Shown: positions 52,897 to 63,805, numbered from the stretch's first letter. The stretch is DNA of 64,000 nt from Thermodesulfobacterium sp. (GCA_017656385.1 JACDNX010000007.1:37378-101377), one strand, 5' to 3'. Notes: generated from the sequence alone by a model not told the origin. Numbers and translations are program-made.

Positions 52897-54858
52897 ATGA
52901 AAATAAAAATAAGGTTAATCATGATTGTTGGGTTGTTATTTTTCTTATCTCTATTCAAATTTAATTGTTTTGCTGCAGAAAAAATTTATTTAGAAGATGT
53001 GATATTCTTACAAGATCCTGGAAATAGATTAATTTTTGAGTTTAGTAACAAACCAAAATATGAAATATCTAAAAAAGAAAACAAACTAAAATTAATTTTC
53101 TATAATGTAGTTCCTAAAAGTTCTATCTGGATGAGGAACTTACCTAAGGAGATATTTAGAGAAATTGATGCTTCTTATGAAAAAGATAAGCTATGCTTAG
53201 AATTTAGTTTAACTAAACCTTTTTATTTTCAGTTATCCCCTTTTGCTAACAAGATAATAGTAAATCTCCTTTGGGAAAAGCCTGAAAAGCCAGTAAAAGT
53301 AGTTATAAAAAAAGACAAAATTGACTACTTAGAGAAAAAGCCTTTATCCGATATACAATCTTCATTGCCTGAAGGGGCAAAATTTCCTGAATATGAAGTA
53401 TATCTGGGAGCTTACCGAATGAAAATGCCTTTAATTTCCAAAAAGTATAAAGGTATACCTGTTACTGTAGATTTTCAGGAAGCAGATATTCATGCAGTTT
53501 TGAGATTCTTAGCAGAGGTAGGTGGAATTAATATAATTGCAAGTGAACAGGTAAAAGGCCTTATTACATTAAAAGCAAATCAAGTCCCTTGGGATTTATT
53601 GTTGGATGTTGTTCTTGCAAATAAAGGTCTTGCTAAAATTACCATAGGCAATGTAATAAGAATTGGAACTTTAGAAGAGATTAAAAAAGAAGCAGAGCTT
53701 TATAGAGATTATATGAGAGCTCTTGGTGAAAGCACAGAAGGAATAAGAAGAGAAATAGAAAATCAAAGGGATATATTAAGGGCTATACAAGAAACTGAAG
53801 AGATGACCAATCGGCTTATAACTAAAACCTTTGAACTTAAATACATTAGAGCAAGCAAAGTGGTAGACTTAATGAAAAATCAGAGGATTTCGGAAAAGCT
53901 TGCAGAGATTTTAAAAGATCCTAATAAAATTACTTTTGATCCTTTGACAAATATACTTATTGTAAAAGCTACACCCAAAGTGCTTGAAGAGATAGAAAGG
54001 ATTATAAAAAAGATAGATAAACCAAGACCTCAGTTTTTAATAGAGGCAAGAATTGTAGAAATAAGTGACACTTATGTCCATAAACTTGGAGTAAAATGGG
54101 GAGGAGCCACCTGGAGAGCAACTGAGCACAGTATATGGGGAATATCTCCTAATCCCTCTTCTACTACAGGTGATATTGGTTTTACCTATCCAGGAGGGGG
54201 ATTTACTTCCTCCAATGCGACGACTATTTCACTCCCAACACCTACTATTGTTGATTTAGGTGCTACCGCTACCCAGAACACCAATCCAAGTGCTTTAGGA
54301 ATAGTTTTGGGTTATTTTGGTAAAAATGCTGCTTTATTAGATTTTCAACTTTCTGCCCTTGAAGAAAAAGGAGTTGGGAGAATTCTATCTAGACCAAAAA
54401 TACTTACCTTAGATAGAGAAACAGCTACTATTCAACAGGGTTATAGAATTCCTTACTTAAGTTATGCTGCTGAGATTACTCAAGCAACAGTAAATTTTGT
54501 AGACGCAGGATTAAAATTTGAAGTTACACCTTCTTTAACTCCTGAGGGAAAAATTCTTTTAGATATAATGATAGAAAGATCTTATCCAGATTGGTCTCAT
54601 ACTGTAGCAGGACAACCAACTATAATAACTAATAATATACAAACTTCAGCCCTTGTTGAAAACGGAGAAACTCTTGTTATAGGAGGAATCAAAATTACCG
54701 ATATTACAGAAAGCTTGGGCAAGGTCCCAGGCTTGGGAAATATTCCAGGGATTGGAGAAGCTTTCAAAAGAAAAGGCAAAAATCTTACAAATTCAGAACT
54801 TATGATTTTTATCACTCCTAAAATAGCATATATTCCTATTGCCGGACTTGATTACTAA
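52897..54858 (+). CDS. pilQ: Type IV pilus secretin PilQ
   Basis: 653 residues: signal peptide, AMIN-like domain (about 30-125), secretin N0 and N1 domains (VTVDFQEADIHAVLRFLAEVGGINIIAS near 187; TKTFELKYIRASKVVDLM near 310), and a C-terminal secretin barrel with VGRILSRPKILTLDRETATIQQG and VPGLGNIPGIGEAFKRKGK near 614, the secretin signature. It forms the outer-membrane gate for the pilus. Length is a little short of Pseudomonas PilQ. Confidence 0.95.
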   Translation: MKIKIRLIMIVGLLFFLSLFKFNCFAAEKIYLEDVIFLQDPGNRLIFEFSNKPKYEISKKENKLKLIFYNVVPKSSIWMRNLPKEIFREIDASYEKDKLCLEFSLTKPFYFQLSPFANKIIVNLLWEKPEKPVKVVIKKDKIDYLEKKPLSDIQSSLPEGAKFPEYEVYLGAYRMKMPLISKKYKGIPVTVDFQEADIHAVLRFLAEVGGINIIASEQVKGLITLKANQVPWDLLLDVVLANKGLAKITIGNVIRIGTLEEIKKEAELYRDYMRALGESTEGIRREIENQRDILRAIQETEEMTNRLITKTFELKYIRASKVVDLMKNQRISEKLAEILKDPNKITFDPLTNILIVKATPKVLEEIERIIKKIDKPRPQFLIEARIVEISDTYVHKLGVKWGGATWRATEHSIWGISPNPSSTTGDIGFTYPGGGFTSSNATTISLPTPTIVDLGATATQNTNPSALGIVLGYFGKNAALLDFQLSALEEKGVGRILSRPKILTLDRETATIQQGYRIPYLSYAAEITQATVNFVDAGLKFEVTPSLTPEGKILLDIMIERSYPDWSHTVAGQPTIITNNIQTSALVENGETLVIGGIKITDITESLGKVPGLGNIPGIGEAFKRKGKNLTNSELMIFITPKIAYIPIAGLDY

Positions 54859-54891
54859 TTTCAAGCTTATATATCTTTTTAGAGTTTTTCA

Positions 54892-56211
54892 ATGAAAATT
54901 TCAGAAGTTATTGTTATTGGTGGTGGGCTTGCAGGCTCCGAAGCTTCCTGGCAGATTGCTCAAAGAGGGATAAAGGTGAAACTTTATGAAATGCGTCCCT
55001 CTAAAATGACCCCTGCTCATAAAACAGATAAATTAGCAGAACTGGTTTGTTCTAATTCTCTTCGGTCAAAAGAGCTTTCTAAAGCAGTGGGGTTACTAAA
55101 AGAAGAGTTGAAAATGCTTAGGTCTTTAATAATGGAAGCAGCTATAAACTGCGAAATAGAAGGAGGGAAAGCCCTTGTAGTTGACAGAGAGTGTTTTGCT
55201 AATTACATTACTCAAAAAATTTTACAACATCCTTTAATTGAACTCAAAAGAGAAGAAATTACCGAAATTCCTGAAAATAAAATTGTAATCGTAGCAACTG
55301 GTCCTCTTACTTCAGAAAACTTGTCAAAAACTCTTGCAAAGCTTATAGAGGTCCCCTATTTACACTTTTACGATGCTATTTCTCCCATTGTTTATGCTGA
55401 TTCTATAAATTGGGAAAAGGTTTTTATTGCAGATAGATATAAAAAAGGGGAGGGAAGTTATATAAATTGCCCTTTAACAAAAGAGGAATACGAAAAATTC
55501 GTAGAAGAAATACTCAAAGCTGAAAAAGTTCCTCTACACCCTTTTGAAGATCCGAAGTATTTTGAGGGATGTTTACCTATTGAGGTTATGGCAGAAAGGG
55601 GTAAAGAAACTTTGCGTTATGGTCCCATGAAATCAACAGGACTTATAGATCCAAGAACAGGCAAAGAACCTTATGCAGTTGTTCAGCTCCGTCCAGAAAA
55701 CAAGGAAAAAACACTTTATAACATGGTTGGATTTCAAACCAAGCTAAAATATAACGAACAAATAAGAATTTTTAGAATGATCCCAGGATTAGAAAAAGCA
55801 GAATTTGCACGCTTAGGGTCAATTCATAGAAACACCTTTGTTAATGCTCCTCTGGTTTTAAAACCTACTCTCCAACTTAAAAATTTTCCTAATATTTTTC
55901 TTGCAGGACAAATTACAGGAGTTGAAGGATATGTGGAATCCACAGCTATGGGACTTATCGCAGGTATTAATGTAGAAAGACTGATAAAAGGGAAACCTTT
56001 TGCTATTCCTCCTAAGGAAACTGCTATTGGTGCTTTGATCAATTATCTTCAAACTGCAGACCCTAAACACTTTCAGCCTATGAATATAAACTGGGGACTA
56101 TTCCCACAACTTGAAAAAAAAGTTTCAAAAAAAATAAAATACATCAAATTAGCAGAAAGAGCTTTAAAGGTTTTAGAAAGCTGGATTAAAGAAAATTCAA
56201 TTATTGAGTAA
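54892..56211 (+). CDS. trmFO: tRNA (uracil-5-)-methyltransferase TrmFO (folate/FAD-dependent)
   Basis: Methylates U54 of tRNA using methylenetetrahydrofolate and FAD. 439 residues. The dinucleotide-binding motif [15 protein letters not shown] opens the protein, followed by [29 protein letters not shown] (with the catalytic-site cysteine), [12 protein letters not shown] and [17 protein letters not shown] near 335. Convergent with yajC, overlapping by 11 bases. Confidence 0.96.
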   Translation: MKISEVIVIGGGLAGSEASWQIAQRGIKVKLYEMRPSKMTPAHKTDKLAELVCSNSLRSKELSKAVGLLKEELKMLRSLIMEAAINCEIEGGKALVVDRECFANYITQKILQHPLIELKREEITEIPENKIVIVATGPLTSENLSKTLAKLIEVPYLHFYDAISPIVYADSINWEKVFIADRYKKGEGSYINCPLTKEEYEKFVEEILKAEKVPLHPFEDPKYFEGCLPIEVMAERGKETLRYGPMKSTGLIDPRTGKEPYAVVQLRPENKEKTLYNMVGFQTKLKYNEQIRIFRMIPGLEKAEFARLGSIHRNTFVNAPLVLKPTLQLKNFPNIFLAGQITGVEGYVESTAMGLIAGINVERLIKGKPFAIPPKETAIGALINYLQTADPKHFQPMNINWGLFPQLEKKVSKKIKYIKLAERALKVLESWIKENSIIE

Positions 56212-56548
56212 AAGGTCCACTTATATAACCTTTAATCACAGGTATATTCAAATTTTTATCAACTTCTAACCATACTACATTATCCTCAATTTTAACAACT
56301 TTTCCTACCACTCCACCTGCAGTAAAAACTTTCTGTCCAATTCTCAATTCAGAAAGAAATTTTTGATGTTCTTTCATTTTTTTCTGTTGAGGTCTAATTA
56401 AAAGAAGGTAAAAAATGACAAAAATTAATATCAAAGGTAATAAAGTAAAAAGAAAACCAATAAGTCCTCCTCCTTGAGAAGCTTGTCCTTGTTGAGGAGG
56501 TGTTCCCATAGCAAAAGCAGAGGTTACTAAGAAATTAAACCAATCCAT
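56201..56548 (-). CDS. yajC: Preprotein translocase accessory subunit YajC
   Basis: 115 residues. A glycine/glutamine-rich lead ([19 protein letters not shown]), one membrane helix ([30 protein letters not shown]) and a short cytoplasmic domain with [20 protein letters not shown]. This is the usual YajC layout. secD/secF are not in view, but tgt-yajC order is common. Confidence 0.94.
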   Translation of the reverse strand: MDWFNFLVTSAFAMGTPPQQGQASQGGGLIGFLFTLLPLILIFVIFYLLLIRPQQKKMKEHQKFLSELRIGQKVFTAGGVVGKVVKIEDNVVWLEVDKNLNIPVIKGYISGPFTQ

Positions 56549-56557
56549 AAAGCCCTC

Positions 56558-58859
<2,302 letters not shown>

Positions 58860-58927
58860 TTTTATTTCCTCCTTCTGAGGATTGGAATTATTTCAATTTA
58901 CCACATTAAAAAAGTATAAACAATATA

Positions 58928-58955
58928 TTGACAAAATTTTAATATTATGGATAAT
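58928..58955 (+). promoter_or_regulatory. Promoter of the nickel importer operon
   Basis: TTGACA (58928-58933), 16-base spacer, GATAAT (58950-58955), 45 bases before nikK. An imperfect AT dyad (TTAATATTATGGATAATTAAT) covers the -10 and has similarity to the inverted repeat upstream of nikR, so it may be the NikR operator. Confidence 0.55.
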
Positions 58956-58999
58956 TAATAAAACTAAAAAATAAAAAATTTTAAATTGGGAGGTGAAGT

Positions 59000-59794
59000 A
59001 TGAAACAAATTTTAAAAAGTATTATTTTAATGTGTTTAGTAATATTATTTTCTACTTCTTTAGCAAAGGCTCATTTTTTGGTTCTTATACCCGATTCAGA
59101 TAATGTAGAAAGCAGTAAAAGAGAAGTAAAAATAGAAACAAGGTTTACCCATCCTATGGAAGGTGGACCAAATATGGTCTTCAAAATTTTAGACAGTGGT
59201 GCTTTAGTAAGAGGTAAAAAAATTGAGCTTGAATGGAAAAAGAGGTTGATTCCTTCCATGAAGGGAAGTTCTAAAAAGGTTCCTATGTATTTAACCATTT
59301 TAAAAATTACCAAACCTGGGGTTTATCAAGTGTATGTAGATCCTGAACCTTATTTTGAACCTTCAGAAGAAAAGTATATTAAACAAATCACCAAGGTTTT
59401 GATTCAGGCATTTGGACTGGAAGAGGGTTGGGATACCCCAATAGGACTTAAAGCTGAAATCATTCCCTTAGTTAAACCTTTTGCTATATGGGAGGGAAAT
59501 ACCTTTAAAGGGCAGGTTTTAATTAATGAAAAACCTGCAAGAAATATAGAAGTAGAAGTGGAGTATCTAAATACCAAAAATATAAAAGCTCCTTATGAAT
59601 CTTTTATTACTCAAGTTGTGAAAACTGATGAAAATGGCTATTTTGAATATACCATTCCTTGGGCTGGATGGTGGGGATTTTCTGCTCTTGGAGACGGAGG
59701 GGCTATTAAAGGTCCAAATGGAAAAGAGTATCCTTTAGAACTTGATGCAGTCATATGGGTAAAAGCCTATCCTAAACCAAAGGAGGTAAAGTAA
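59000..59794 (+). CDS. nikK: NikK, DUF4198 periplasmic nickel-uptake accessory protein
   Basis: 264 residues with a cleavable signal peptide (about 1-23; AKAHFLVLIPDSDNV then begins the mature part). DUF4198 proteins start with a metal-binding His just after cleavage and contain two beta-sandwich domains; HPMEGGPNMVF and WAGWWGFSALGDGG are conserved blocks here. In nickel ECF systems NikK precedes NikMLQO, as here. Strong GGGAGGTG site. Confidence 0.85.
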   Translation: MKQILKSIILMCLVILFSTSLAKAHFLVLIPDSDNVESSKREVKIETRFTHPMEGGPNMVFKILDSGALVRGKKIELEWKKRLIPSMKGSSKKVPMYLTILKITKPGVYQVYVDPEPYFEPSEEKYIKQITKVLIQAFGLEEGWDTPIGLKAEIIPLVKPFAIWEGNTFKGQVLINEKPARNIEVEVEYLNTKNIKAPYESFITQVVKTDENGYFEYTIPWAGWWGFSALGDGGAIKGPNGKEYPLELDAVIWVKAYPKPKEVK

Positions 59795-59795
59795 A

Positions 59796-60392
59796 ATGCA
59801 TATTTCAGAGGGGGTTCTTTCCCCTCCTGTTTTAATAACAGGAGCAGCTCTTACAGGAGTAGGGCTTGTCTTGGGGTTAAAAACTTTAAAAGCTGAAAAA
59901 ATCCCAGAAGTAGCAGTTCTTTCAAGCACTTTTTTTGTAGCATCTTTAATTCATATTCCAATAGGGCCAAGTTCTGCTCATCTTGTTTTAAATGGTTTAG
60001 TGGGCTTACTTCTTGGATGGTCAGCCTTTCCTGCAATATTTTTAGGACTTTTGCTTCAGGCACTGATATTTCAATTTGGAGGACTTACTACCTTAGGAGT
60101 AAACACCTTTGCCATGGCTTTTCCTCCTGTAGTTTTGAGTTATATCCTTAGAAGATTTCTTAAAAAAGATAAATATTCTTTAACTTTTACAGTAAGTTTT
60201 TTGGTAGGGTTTTTATCTATAATTTTTTCAGCAATTTTAATAGGAATTGCTCTTTATTTTACAGAAAAAAGTTTTACTCCTGTTATCATAACTTTGTTAG
60301 GGGCTCATTTTCCTATTGCTATTGTAGAGGGATTTATTACAAGTTTTATCATGCTCTATTTACTAAAAGTAAAACCGGAGGTAGTATTATGA
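59796..60392 (+). CDS. nikM: NikM, substrate-binding membrane subunit (CbiM family)
   Basis: 198 residues, about six membrane helices. It opens with MHISEGVLSPP, whose Met-His N-terminus inserts into the metal site, and carries SLIHIPIGPSSAHLVLNGLVG, the second conserved His block. The family transports Ni or Co; the flanking nikK and nikL types and the nikR gene favour nickel. Two bases after nikK. Confidence 0.93.
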   Translation: MHISEGVLSPPVLITGAALTGVGLVLGLKTLKAEKIPEVAVLSSTFFVASLIHIPIGPSSAHLVLNGLVGLLLGWSAFPAIFLGLLLQALIFQFGGLTTLGVNTFAMAFPPVVLSYILRRFLKKDKYSLTFTVSFLVGFLSIIFSAILIGIALYFTEKSFTPVIITLLGAHFPIAIVEGFITSFIMLYLLKVKPEVVL

Positions 60393-61003
60393 GGTTTTTA
60401 ATAATTTTTTTTATATTATTCTTGTTTCTTTTTACAGACATAGGTTTTTCTCATAAAATAAATACTTTTGCCTATAGAGAAGGGAACCGAATAATAGGTG
60501 AGGCATACTTTGCAGATGGTTCTCCGTGTATAAAATGTAGAGTAGAGCTTTATAATAAAGAAGGTAATAAGATTTTTCAGACAATAACAGATGAAAAAGG
60601 AAGGTATAGTTTTGTTTTAAAAGAAAAAGGATCTCTTAAAATTAAAGTAATTGCTGGAGAAGGGCATCTTGCTGAATTTGAGTTAGAAGGGATAAAAGAA
60701 CCTGAAAGTGAATCTAAATTGTCTAAAACCTCCAAAGAAAAGAAAGTTTCTAAAGCACCAAAAAAGAGTTATACTAATAAACTCTCTCAAAGTTTTGAGG
60801 TGGTTTCAAACATAGATAAAAAAGAGATAAAAAAATTGGTAAAAGAAGCTGTGAAAGAAGAGACAGAAGGGATAAAAAATTTGTTGATAGAAATTAAAAA
60901 AGACATGGATAAAGTAAGATTACATGATATTATAGGAGGAATAGGTTATATTTTCGGTATTTGGGGTATTATTATACTTTTGAAATATAAAAAGAGATAT
61001 TAA
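60389..61003 (+). CDS. nikL: NikL-like subunit with carboxypeptidase-regulatory fold and C-terminal anchor
   Basis: 204 residues: signal peptide, a beta-sandwich domain (IIGEAYFADGSPCIKCRVELYNKEGNKIFQTITDEKGRYSF), a lysine-rich linker (about 110-140), a helical stretch and one C-terminal membrane helix (IIGGIGYIFGIWGIIILL). This matches NikL of NikMNQO/NikKMLQO importers. It overlaps nikM by 4 bases. Confidence 0.82.
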   Translation: MRFLIIFFILFLFLFTDIGFSHKINTFAYREGNRIIGEAYFADGSPCIKCRVELYNKEGNKIFQTITDEKGRYSFVLKEKGSLKIKVIAGEGHLAEFELEGIKEPESESKLSKTSKEKKVSKAPKKSYTNKLSQSFEVVSNIDKKEIKKLVKEAVKEETEGIKNLLIEIKKDMDKVRLHDIIGGIGYIFGIWGIIILLKYKKRY

Positions 61004-61011
61004 CATCTTAA

Positions 61012-61764
61012 ATGCATCTTGAAGTTTTTGCAGAAGGAAATTCTTTTTTTCATTCTCTTGATCCAAGGGTAAAAATATTAGTTTTTATCCCCTTTGCTAT
61101 ACTTTGTGCTATTTCTAAAGGCATTATAATTCCTCTTCTTTATTTTATGCTTTCGCTTATTTTTATTTTAATAGCTAAACCTAATTTAAAAGTTTTTTTA
61201 AACCGTTTAGCAGGGGCAAATTTTTTTATTCTTTTTATATGGATATTTATTCCTCTAAGTTACAAAAGCAATCCCTATATTAGTTTGGGATTTTTAAAAT
61301 TAAGTTATAAAGGGTTGGAGTATGCTTTATCTATTACCTTAAAATGTAATGCTATCATTTTTGCAACAATTGCACTTCTTTCCACTTCCACCATTTTTTC
61401 CCTTGCTCACGCAATGCTACATTTGAAATTTCCTTCTAAGCTTGTAACTATATTTTTTCTTTTTTACAGATACATAACTGTGATGCATGAAGAATACATC
61501 AAAATAAAAAGAGCAGTTCTTGCCCGAGGATTTAAACCAGGGACAAACCTTCATACTTACAGGACTTATGCCTATATCGTGGGTGCCTTACTGATAAAAA
61601 GCTTTGAAAGGTCAGAGGAAATTTACAAAGCCATGCTTGCAAGAGGTTTTAAAGGTTTTTTTCCTTTATTTGAACATTTTAAGCTAAAAAAATTAGATGT
61701 AGCTTTTGCTATTTTTGCAAATTTTATTGTAATATCTATTTATCTCTTAGGGATATATAAATAA
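61012..61764 (+). CDS. nikQ: NikQ/CbiQ ECF transporter T-component
   Basis: 250 residues, about five membrane helices. The two Ala-Arg-Gly coupling motifs contacting the ATPase are present (AVLARGFKPG near residue 170 and AMLARGFKG near 209). Connects the NikM core with NikO. Confidence 0.92.
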   Translation: MHLEVFAEGNSFFHSLDPRVKILVFIPFAILCAISKGIIIPLLYFMLSLIFILIAKPNLKVFLNRLAGANFFILFIWIFIPLSYKSNPYISLGFLKLSYKGLEYALSITLKCNAIIFATIALLSTSTIFSLAHAMLHLKFPSKLVTIFFLFYRYITVMHEEYIKIKRAVLARGFKPGTNLHTYRTYAYIVGALLIKSFERSEEIYKAMLARGFKGFFPLFEHFKLKKLDVAFAIFANFIVISIYLLGIYK

Positions 61765-61767
61765 AAT

Positions 61768-62430
61768 ATGGAAAAAACTCTAATTAAACTTGAAAACATT
61801 AGCTTTGGATACAATTCTTTTCCAGTTCTGAAAAATATAAATTTTGAATTAAAATTTGGAGAAAAAGTAGGACTTATAGGTCCTAATGGATCAGGGAAAA
61901 CAACCTTTCTTTACATTATAATGGGTTTTTTAAAACCTGTTTCAGGAAAAGTTTTTATTTTTGGAAGAGAAAGAAAAAAAGACAAAGATTTTTTAGAAGT
62001 TAGACAAAAATTAGGACTTTTATTTCAGGATTCAGATTCTCAACTTTTTTGTCCAACTGTCAAAGAAGACATAGCATTTGGTCCTTTAAATCTTGGGAAG
62101 AGCAGAAACGAAGCAAAAGAAATTGTTAAAAATATAGCAAAGGTATTTAATATTGAACATTTACTTGATCGCCCGATATATAAACTTTCAGGAGGAGAAA
62201 AAAAGATTGTTGCTTTGGCAACAGTTTTTGCTATGAACCCAGTTTGTTACCTTTTAGATGAGCCTTCCTCCGGTCTTGATGAAGACACAAGAAATAAACT
62301 TATAAAATTTTTAAAAAATCACGTAAAAACATGTCTTATAGTGTCTCACGATAGAAAATTTTTGAAAGAAACTGTAAATAAGATATACATTCTAAAAAAC
62401 AAAAAAGTTTCTCTTTATCAAGTTTTTTAA
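61768..62430 (+). CDS. nikO: NikO/CbiO ECF transporter ATPase
   Basis: 220-residue ABC ATPase: Walker A GPNGSGKTTFLYII near residue 37, Q-loop LLFQDSDSQLF, signature LSGGEKKIVALATV near 139, Walker B CYLLDEPSSGLD near 161 and switch His in IVSHDRKF. Powers nickel import. It is the last gene of nikKMLQO; no clear terminator follows. Confidence 0.93.
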   Translation: MEKTLIKLENISFGYNSFPVLKNINFELKFGEKVGLIGPNGSGKTTFLYIIMGFLKPVSGKVFIFGRERKKDKDFLEVRQKLGLLFQDSDSQLFCPTVKEDIAFGPLNLGKSRNEAKEIVKNIAKVFNIEHLLDRPIYKLSGGEKKIVALATVFAMNPVCYLLDEPSSGLDEDTRNKLIKFLKNHVKTCLIVSHDRKFLKETVNKIYILKNKKVSLYQVF

Positions 62431-62526
62431 AAATCTTTTTAATTTTTAAAAATACCTAAAAATTGTAACCACATAAAAAATTGTTCTTGACTTCGTATCT
62501 ATTTTTTATTATTTAAAAAATTAGAT

Positions 62527-62983
62527 ATGACAAAATTTAAAAATTTTTATCCTTTTTTAGGTATTTTAACTTTGAGTATTTTTCTAATTCTTATTTCTTT
62601 TGCTTTTCCCAATATAATTGAACAAACTAACAAATCTACTTTTTGTATAAAGTGTCATATGATGAAATCTCAATATTTTAGCCAAATAAAAAGGGGGATT
62701 GCATAATAATTTAAAGTGTGTGGAATGTCATCTTCCATATGACTGTAAAATTCATTTTTATGCAAAAAAAATAATGGATGGCACAAAAGATACCATAGTT
62801 TTTTATACAGGACTAACTCCTGAAAGAATTCATGCTTCATCTAAAATTAAAGAAGCTATTCAAAAAAATTGTATAAGATGTCATTATCGTATGGGTTCCA
62901 AGATAAAAGTAATAGAGAGGAACTGTTGGGCTTGTCATAGAAAAATAAAACACCAGTATGCAGGATTAATAGAAACCCTGTAA
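62527..62983 (+). pseudogene. nrfH: NrfH-type tetraheme cytochrome, frameshifted
   Basis: Frame one (62527-62704) gives a membrane anchor and FCIKCHMMKSQYFSQIKRG, the NrfH first-heme CxxCHxM. Frame two then supplies LHNNLKCVECHLPYDCKIH, CIRCH and CWACH up to 62983. Removing one base from the A5G5 run at 62688-62697 joins them into a protein of about 150 residues with four hemes, the NrfH pattern. NrfH anchors the nitrite reductase NrfA to the quinone pool. This may be a true mutation, a phase-variable tract or a read error. Confidence 0.85.
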
Positions 62984-62998
62984 ATGGGAAGGGTTAAC

Positions 62999-63199
62999 AT
63001 GATAGTAAACAGTGTAAACAAGTTATTTTTAATTATCAGTTTGTTAATACCTATTTTACTTTCTTGGTAATGTAAACCAAAAGAACCTAAAGAATTTAAG
63101 ACAGTATCTCTGGCAGAAAATGAAATAAATCCAGAGACATAGAGAAAGATTTATCCTATTCATTGTCAACTACTACTTCCTAACGGAAGGAATTTGTAG
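62999..63199 (+). pseudogene. nrfA: NrfA (cytochrome c nitrite reductase) N-terminal remnant
   Basis: After GGGAAGGG, ATG 62999 begins a signal-peptide-like stretch (VNKLFLIISLLIPILLSW), then an in-frame TAA (63068-63070). CKPKEPKEFKTVSLAENEIN follows, then PET and a TAG (63140-63142) where NrfA has Trp, then RKIYPIHCQ. The pattern matches the NrfA N-terminus directly downstream of nrfH. After about 60 codons it runs into the GC-rich hairpin block and nothing of the heme region is found before the window ends. Inactive. Confidence 0.75.
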
Positions 63200-63305
63200 T
63201 TGATGCTGACAAGTAGCACCGCTACATTGGGACAGTTGACAGCGTCCTACCGGAAGGGACATGTGACTCCCGGGCCTAACTTCTCCCCTTTGAAGAGAAG
63301 TTTTA
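63164..63305. repeat. GC-rich hairpin-dense block interrupting nrfA
   Basis: In an AT-rich setting this about 140-base block holds nested dyads: TGTCAACT (63164) with AGTTGACA (63234), CAACTAC with GTAGTTG, CTTCC-TAAC-GGAAG, GTAGC-ACC-GCTAC, GGGA with TCCC, and AACTTCTC with GAGAAGTT followed by T-rich sequence. A 12-base motif occurs twice, CCTAACGGAAGG (63179) and CCTACCGGAAGG (63246). It could be a folded RNA, a miniature element end or recombination sites. No known RNA family was recognised. Confidence 0.45.
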
Positions 63306-63340
63306 TAAAAAATTTAAGAGTTTATTTAAAGATAAATAAT

Positions 63341-63400
63341 TTCTAACATCCCCTTTCAGCAGACGACCTTCCCGGCCGCCGCCAATCTTAGGTGTTAGAT
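63341..63400 (+). repeat. attC-like element 1
   Basis: Begins TTCTAAC and ends GTTAGAT, a near-complementary pair of 7-mers with the integron core form GTTRRRY at the right. Inside is a GC-rich 46-base middle. Its first 22 bases after TT match element 2 at 18 positions, sharing CTAACA-N-CCC-N-TTTCAGC-N-GA. Length (60) fits the shortest known attC sites. The inner arms pair poorly, so the assignment is tentative. Confidence 0.35.
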
Positions 63401-63456
63401 TGAAAAATTTATAAAAAGTCTTAAAATTCAAAAGAAGTAAAAAACCAATTTAGGAG

Positions 63457-63531
63457 ATGAAAAAGATAGAAAGTTTAGACATATTAACCAAACTTGATGC
63501 TGAAAATATAAAAAATTATGTATTTTGTTAA
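63457..63531 (+). pseudogene. Short reading frame before toxin remnant, possible antitoxin fragment
   Basis: GGAG then ATG starts a 24-codon frame, MKKIESLDILTKLDAENIKN then YVFC and stop. It looks like the N-terminal helix of a small DNA-binding or antitoxin protein cut short. Position just before a RelE-type toxin remnant supports an antitoxin origin, but identity is not established. Confidence 0.35.
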
Positions 63532-63549
63532 CCTCCTTTTAGAACAAAA

Positions 63550-63745
63550 ATGTATCAAAAATTAAAAAAGAAATTAAAAAAGAAGGAAATTGAAGAGCTT
63601 AAAAATTTTCCGAACATTTCACAGATTAAACATTTAAAAACTTATCCTGTAGCGGATTATAGATTATAAGTAACTTTTTAATGTAAATTGGGAAAAGAAA
63701 GAGATACACATCTTAAAAGTTGGACACAGAAAAGAAGTTTATTAA
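63550..63745 (+). pseudogene. RelE/ParE-family toxin remnant, frameshifted
   Basis: Frame one from ATG 63550 reads KLKKKLKKKEIEELKNF, then ISQIKHLKTYPVADYRL and TAA (63667-63669). A second frame then gives LFNVNWEKKEIHILKVGHRK then EVY and TAA (63743-63745). The LK-DYRLR and ILKVGHRKEVY blocks are the conserved core and end of RelE/ParE toxins. The shift around 63667-63675 breaks the core, so it is probably inactive. Confidence 0.65.
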
Positions 63746-63751
63746 ACTATT

Positions 63752-63805
63752 ACCTAACAACCCATTTCAGCGGATCGGCGAGACTGCCGGTCGATGAGTT
63801 TGGGC
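63752..63805 (+). repeat. attC-like element 2
   Basis: Starts six bases after the toxin stop with ACCTAAC (RYYYAAC form) and ends GTTTGGGC. CCTAAC can pair with GTTTGG with one mismatch. An inner stem GATCGGC / GCCGGTC (one G-T pair) closes a six-base loop. Shares its first half with element 1. Placement immediately after a gene's stop is where attC sits in an integron cassette. Confidence 0.38.

Noticed and set aside
59851..60063. Antisense frame across nikM
   Set aside because: Shadow of a conserved membrane-protein gene without its own signals.
63164..63305. Known structured RNA (SRP RNA, tmRNA, RNase P RNA or a common riboswitch)
   Set aside because: The GGAAGG motifs recall the SRP RNA core, but the asymmetric loop, GNRA tetraloop and length do not fit, and none of the other conserved signatures are present.
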